DNA from: Amorphochlora amoebiformis
Lineage: Eukaryota; Cercozoa; Chlorarachniophyceae
DNA length: 64,000 bases
Reading direction: 5' to 3'
Assembly: GCA_054601695.1 (NCBI GenBank)
Contig: BAAHQB010000039.1
Location: 248,001 to 312,000, forward strand
The notes below the pieces were generated by a model that saw nothing but the letters and a program-made list of their open reading frames with translations, had not been told where the DNA came from and did not search any database. Shown one piece after another: positions 46,567-64,000 of the stretch. A program made the position numbers and the translations under genes. Numbering within the stretch: the first letter of the stretch is position 1; every line of letters starts with the position of its first letter.

Positions 46567-47458
46567 CAATATATATAGCAATATATACATATATTTATAT
46601 GCATATATATATATATATATATATATATAAGTTGCTAGTATTTAATTGGTTCTAAATCTTTGAATCCATCTTGTTGCTTACACATATATATATATAAATA
46701 TATATTATATATATACCCCTATACATATATTCCAAAGATATACGTACTTGTAATAAATGCCTTCGTTCATATCTCTCTCTCGCTCTCTATGTATATGTAT
46801 AGATATATATAATTATATGTATATATTTTATATTGCATTCAAACTATATATTAAAAGACAATATACATAATACATGTACATATTTTCATTGACAGCATAC
46901 AAAATATAAACGTACATATTACATATTATACATAATATACAGATGTCGTACATATTACATATTATACATAATATACAGATGTATAGTGGGTAATACCCTT
47001 TGAATCTTCAGCGGCCTGTTTGTAAAAGCTTAGTGCTTTCTCAGGATTTTCCAGTATCTGATGTGTACAATACTATTTATACAATATATACATACATATA
47101 TATATATACACATATATATATATATGTATTATATACATATATATGTATATATATATGTAATTTATACCTATATACAAGTAGATATGCACATATGTGTACA
47201 TATATGTACACAAGGATGCATATATATGTAAAAAAGTATACACATGAAATAAAACCAAAGATGTATATGTATATATATGCATAATATTCAAAATGTTTGT
47301 AAATAATGTATTTTGAGGGTGATATCTATCCATTACATAATATAGTGCATGTGTTTGATTTGTCATGGTTTATACCTTCTTAATCTGCTCGAGTCTCTTT
47401 CGCAGTCTCGACCTGTATAATATCGCTATATGTATAAAAATACACATATGTACATACA

Positions 47459-47492
<34 letters not shown>

Positions 47493-48326
47493 TATTTTAT
47501 TTATATATCCATATATATACATATATATATATATATGATAAATAGTACATGTAAATATATCTGTGTAAAGTATATAAATTACATATATGTGTGAAAATAA
47601 TTTAGATATTATAACACTTAATAGGTAGTTCTTATACGCACTTACATGCGTACCATATACATCGCAATCGTTTACATAATACCTATGGCTAACTTTCTTC
47701 AGACCCATAGAATCTACTGCCTTCTTCCTATATGCATATTAAACACATTTAATATATATATATATATATAAATATATATATGTATATATACATATATATA
47801 TATATCTGTATATTACATCTATGTATTATGTATGTTTGAATGTAGTATAATACGTAAAGACATACACCCTCCCCAAAAGTTCAAAAAATCAACCCCCCGT
47901 TTCCATATCTTGAATATCAGCCGGCCTCAAAGTATCCTACTAACCTTTCGTCCTTATCCATCCTCAAAAGTCCTGCCATGCTTGCCGCACCCGGCGGACT
48001 GCTCAAATCCAAAACATTGTCAAAACCGGGAAAAACACCATCTCACCACTTTGCACCAAACTTCGTACTCCGCTATTTGAAAAATAATAGAGTAATAATT
48101 GACGAGTTGGCTTCAAGAACGGTGAAGGGCTTCTAGGAGTGTCGATTAAATACCTTCAACGACTCAGCTAACGGCTGACCTCCGCCATTCGACAGAAAGG
48201 AGAAAAAACCGCGTTCGGCTTCGGGAAGGATAAGATACTATAGAAGGGCTTCGCCCGGCATATATACCTTTCGCCTAGCTTCATTTCCTTGAGCAGCTGG
48301 GCGAGGCTCTTGGGCACGTACGCCAT
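35898..48326 (-). CDS. Sel1-like repeat protein with C-terminal RING finger (probably one gene, exons partly resolved)
   Basis: The start [19 protein letters not shown] is at 48326. Further minus-strand exons with good splice borders: 47057-46997 ([20 protein letters not shown], a Sel1-like helix pair), 46209-46156 ([18 protein letters not shown], Sel1-like), 45128-45085 ([14 protein letters not shown]), 44511-44452 ([20 protein letters not shown]), about 42916-42885 (EAEELIRNF), 42468-42418 ([17 protein letters not shown]), about 42285-42223, 41413-41343 ([20 protein letters not shown]), 40420-40350 ([20 protein letters not shown]), 38875-38852, 38294-38218 ([19 protein letters not shown]), 36845-36786 and 35969-35898. 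The last two join in phase into a C3HC4 [33 protein letters not shown], ending NKRKM. The RING implies E3 ubiquitin ligase activity, and Sel1-like repeats imply partner binding. Exons near 47.4-48.25 kb and some joints are not phased. Two genes split somewhere in the middle cannot be excluded. Confidence 0.6.
37990..38106 (-). repeat. Copies of a RING-gene exon 3' edge
   Basis: Downstream of the exon 38294-38218 is a copy of its SSKIQLQK edge at about 37990-38020 (coding strand TCGAAAATTCAATTCCAAAG then GTAATA). A shorter, more diverged piece is at about 38084-38106. Both lie in (AT)n. Confidence 0.65.
39000..40345. repeat. Large interstitial telomere-like array in head-to-head orientation
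   Basis: From about 39055 to 39728 the plus strand is mostly CCCTAA-type (CTAACCCTAATTCTAACCCT and variants). From about 39729 to 40345 it switches to TTAGGG-type, ending in seven regular GGTTAG units. At about 40110-40200 is the companion segment, inverted relative to the 12.6-kb copy. The block sits between RING-gene exons at 40350 and 38875. One end abuts the donor of the 40350 exon. Confidence 0.92.
40381..40893 (-). repeat. Four copies of the 5' half of the [10 protein letters not shown] exon
   Basis: The intact exon is 40420-40350. Its 5' half with acceptor (plus-strand GGTACTTAAAATTGCTTCGT and onward to TATGTATGGTCATATATG) recurs at about 40497-40565, 40617-40685, 40743-40806 and 40839-40893. 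All are upstream on the coding strand and separated by (AT)n. Copies differ by one or two bases. Confidence 0.92.
40955..41240. repeat. CT-rich tract with repeated exon-edge fragments
   Basis: (CT)n runs at about 41035-41120 and 41200-41235 alternate with two related segments (GAACAAAGTTCTTAGAAAG and GAACAAAGTTGTAAGAAAG). These end in TCCTACCATAGAGTAGA-like or TCCTGCCATACAGAGGA-like words. Those words resemble the donor edge of the exon 41413-41343 (TCCTACCATATAGAGTAG), so this is another case of 3'-edge copying downstream. Confidence 0.7.
43205..43370. repeat. Degenerate CCCTAA-type array
   Basis: CTAACCCTAACTCTAAC-type repeats in a RING-gene intron, decaying to CAAACTCCAACCGTAACC and CTAGCCCTAAACC, next to a (CA)n run. 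No companion segment was seen here. Confidence 0.85.
43441..43792. repeat. About 350-bp inverted repeat (cruciform-capable)
   Basis: The outer arms at 43443-43477 and 43748-43782 are perfect or nearly perfect complements (TATATGCCTATACACAATAA against its reverse complement). The inner arms at about 43551-43580 and 43650-43678 are also complementary (GTGGTGACCAGGAGGTGGAA against TTCCACCTCCTGGTCACCAC). The intervening DNA is mostly AT-rich and partly complementary. Confidence 0.88.
43940..44108. repeat. Direct duplication, copy 1 (partner 44723-44888)
   Basis: About 170 bp starting at a (GT)n run, then ACATACATATATCCATATGT, an (AT)n tract, and GTAATTTGTAATACATTTTT to ATATTATGTTTTA. It is matched closely at 44723-44888, 785 bp away, so a multi-exon-fragment segment may have been duplicated as a unit. 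Confidence 0.85.
44174..44480 (-). repeat. Copies of the 3' half of the exon encoding [11 protein letters not shown]
   Basis: Downstream of the intact exon 44511-44452 are 3'-half copies at about 44341-44374, 44216-44272 and 44174-44206. They read approximately LLDETEK, ALNLNLLEEIE and a broken version. All keep the donor side and are spaced by (AT)n. Confidence 0.85.
44723..44888. repeat. Direct duplication, copy 2 (partner 43940-44108)
   Basis: Second copy of the 170-bp segment, with a shorter (GT)n run and a few substitutions. Confidence 0.85.
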
Positions 48327-48429
48327 GGCGATGTTACCCTATTCCCGGAAAAATCGAACACGTGTGAAGAGCGTGCACTTGGTCACGTGTCAACATTTTG
48401 ACATAGAGCCGTGTCACACCCGGCATCGG
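48327..48429. promoter_or_regulatory. Very short divergent promoter with two CACGTG boxes
   Basis: Only 103 bp separate the RING-gene start (48326, minus) from the next start (48430, plus). CACGTG occurs at 48359-48364 and 48384-48389, 25 bp apart centre to centre. Co-regulation of the two genes is inferred. Confidence 0.6.
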
Positions 48430-63496
<15,067 letters not shown>

Positions 63497-63879
63497 GTAC
63501 AGAGAAGAATTCTTAGAGATTTCTAGGATTCTTCTGAGAAGTTTCTCTGAGATATTTCCTGGAAATCTCAAGGATTCCTTTTTCGAGATCTTACGTTTTA
63601 TCCTCTCTTTTTTCTTCCTCAAAACCTCTCTCGTCTATCACTCGCGTACTTTGGAATATTGGTCTATTTCTGCTTTAATATATACGTGTAAATATATATA
63701 TACATATATATACATATTACCTACATATATATATATATGTCTTAAACAAATCCGTGTTTATTATATGTGTAGTGCCTCCATACATGTCATATTACATGTA
63801 CATAGATATATATGTGTGTATATATTGAACAATACATATTTATATACAATATGGTGTGTGTGTGTATGTTTACAATGTT

Positions 63880-63910
<31 letters not shown>

Positions 63911-64000
63911 TATATATATATGTGTGTGCATATATAATATATAAAACCATAGGTACACATATGATTTAGTATGTATACACATAGGATATGTATAATATAT

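Overview
This window is nuclear DNA of a photosynthetic eukaryote with a complex (secondary) plastid. It is intron-rich. Nearly every intron is filled with (AT)n microsatellite, while exons are short, of ordinary base composition, and joined by GT-AG and a few GC-AG junctions. The kinase and the TPM-domain protein each begin with a hydrophobic signal peptide followed by a transit-like stretch, the presequence type used when the plastid lies inside the endomembrane system. Internal TTAGGG-type repeats suggest TTAGGG telomeres. The exact lineage cannot be decided from the sequence; stramenopile, haptophyte, chlorarachniophyte or another group remain possible.

Layout: (1) 36-198, minus, one exon of a short-chain dehydrogenase running off the left edge. 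(2) 624-7591, plus, a KDEL-tailed ER protein of the disulfide-isomerase family whose thioredoxin folds lack CxxC. (3) 8767-26608, minus, an 18-kb gene for an STN7/STN8 (Stt7)-type thylakoid kinase; all 21 exons join in one frame (782 aa) and the protein ends in two copies of an extra small domain. (4) 26872-27312, plus, an unrecognised small ORF. (5) 27825-32387, minus, an RWD-DUF1115-IMPACT fusion. (6) 32585-35505, plus, a TLP18.3/Psb32-type thylakoid TPM protein, ten exons and 303 aa, fully in frame. (7) 35898-48326, minus, exons probably forming one gene with Sel1-like repeats and a C-terminal RING finger. (8) 48430 to the right edge, plus, an unrecognised helical-repeat-like protein whose intron carries a deleted Copia retrotransposon with two LTRs that read identical.

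Genes are mostly divergent pairs with 95-260 bp between start codons. Three of these four short promoters contain CACGTG, the plant G-box core. Two genes (STN-type kinase and TPM protein) act on the thylakoid photosynthetic apparatus.

The most unusual feature is architectural. Many exons are surrounded by partial copies of themselves embedded in (AT)n. Copies of the 5' half (with acceptor) lie in the upstream intron, and copies of the 3' half (with donor) lie in the downstream intron. The rule holds for genes on both strands. In one case the process has produced a 17-unit, 21-bp, in-frame coding minisatellite inside the kinase activation segment. I am not aware of a description of this pattern.
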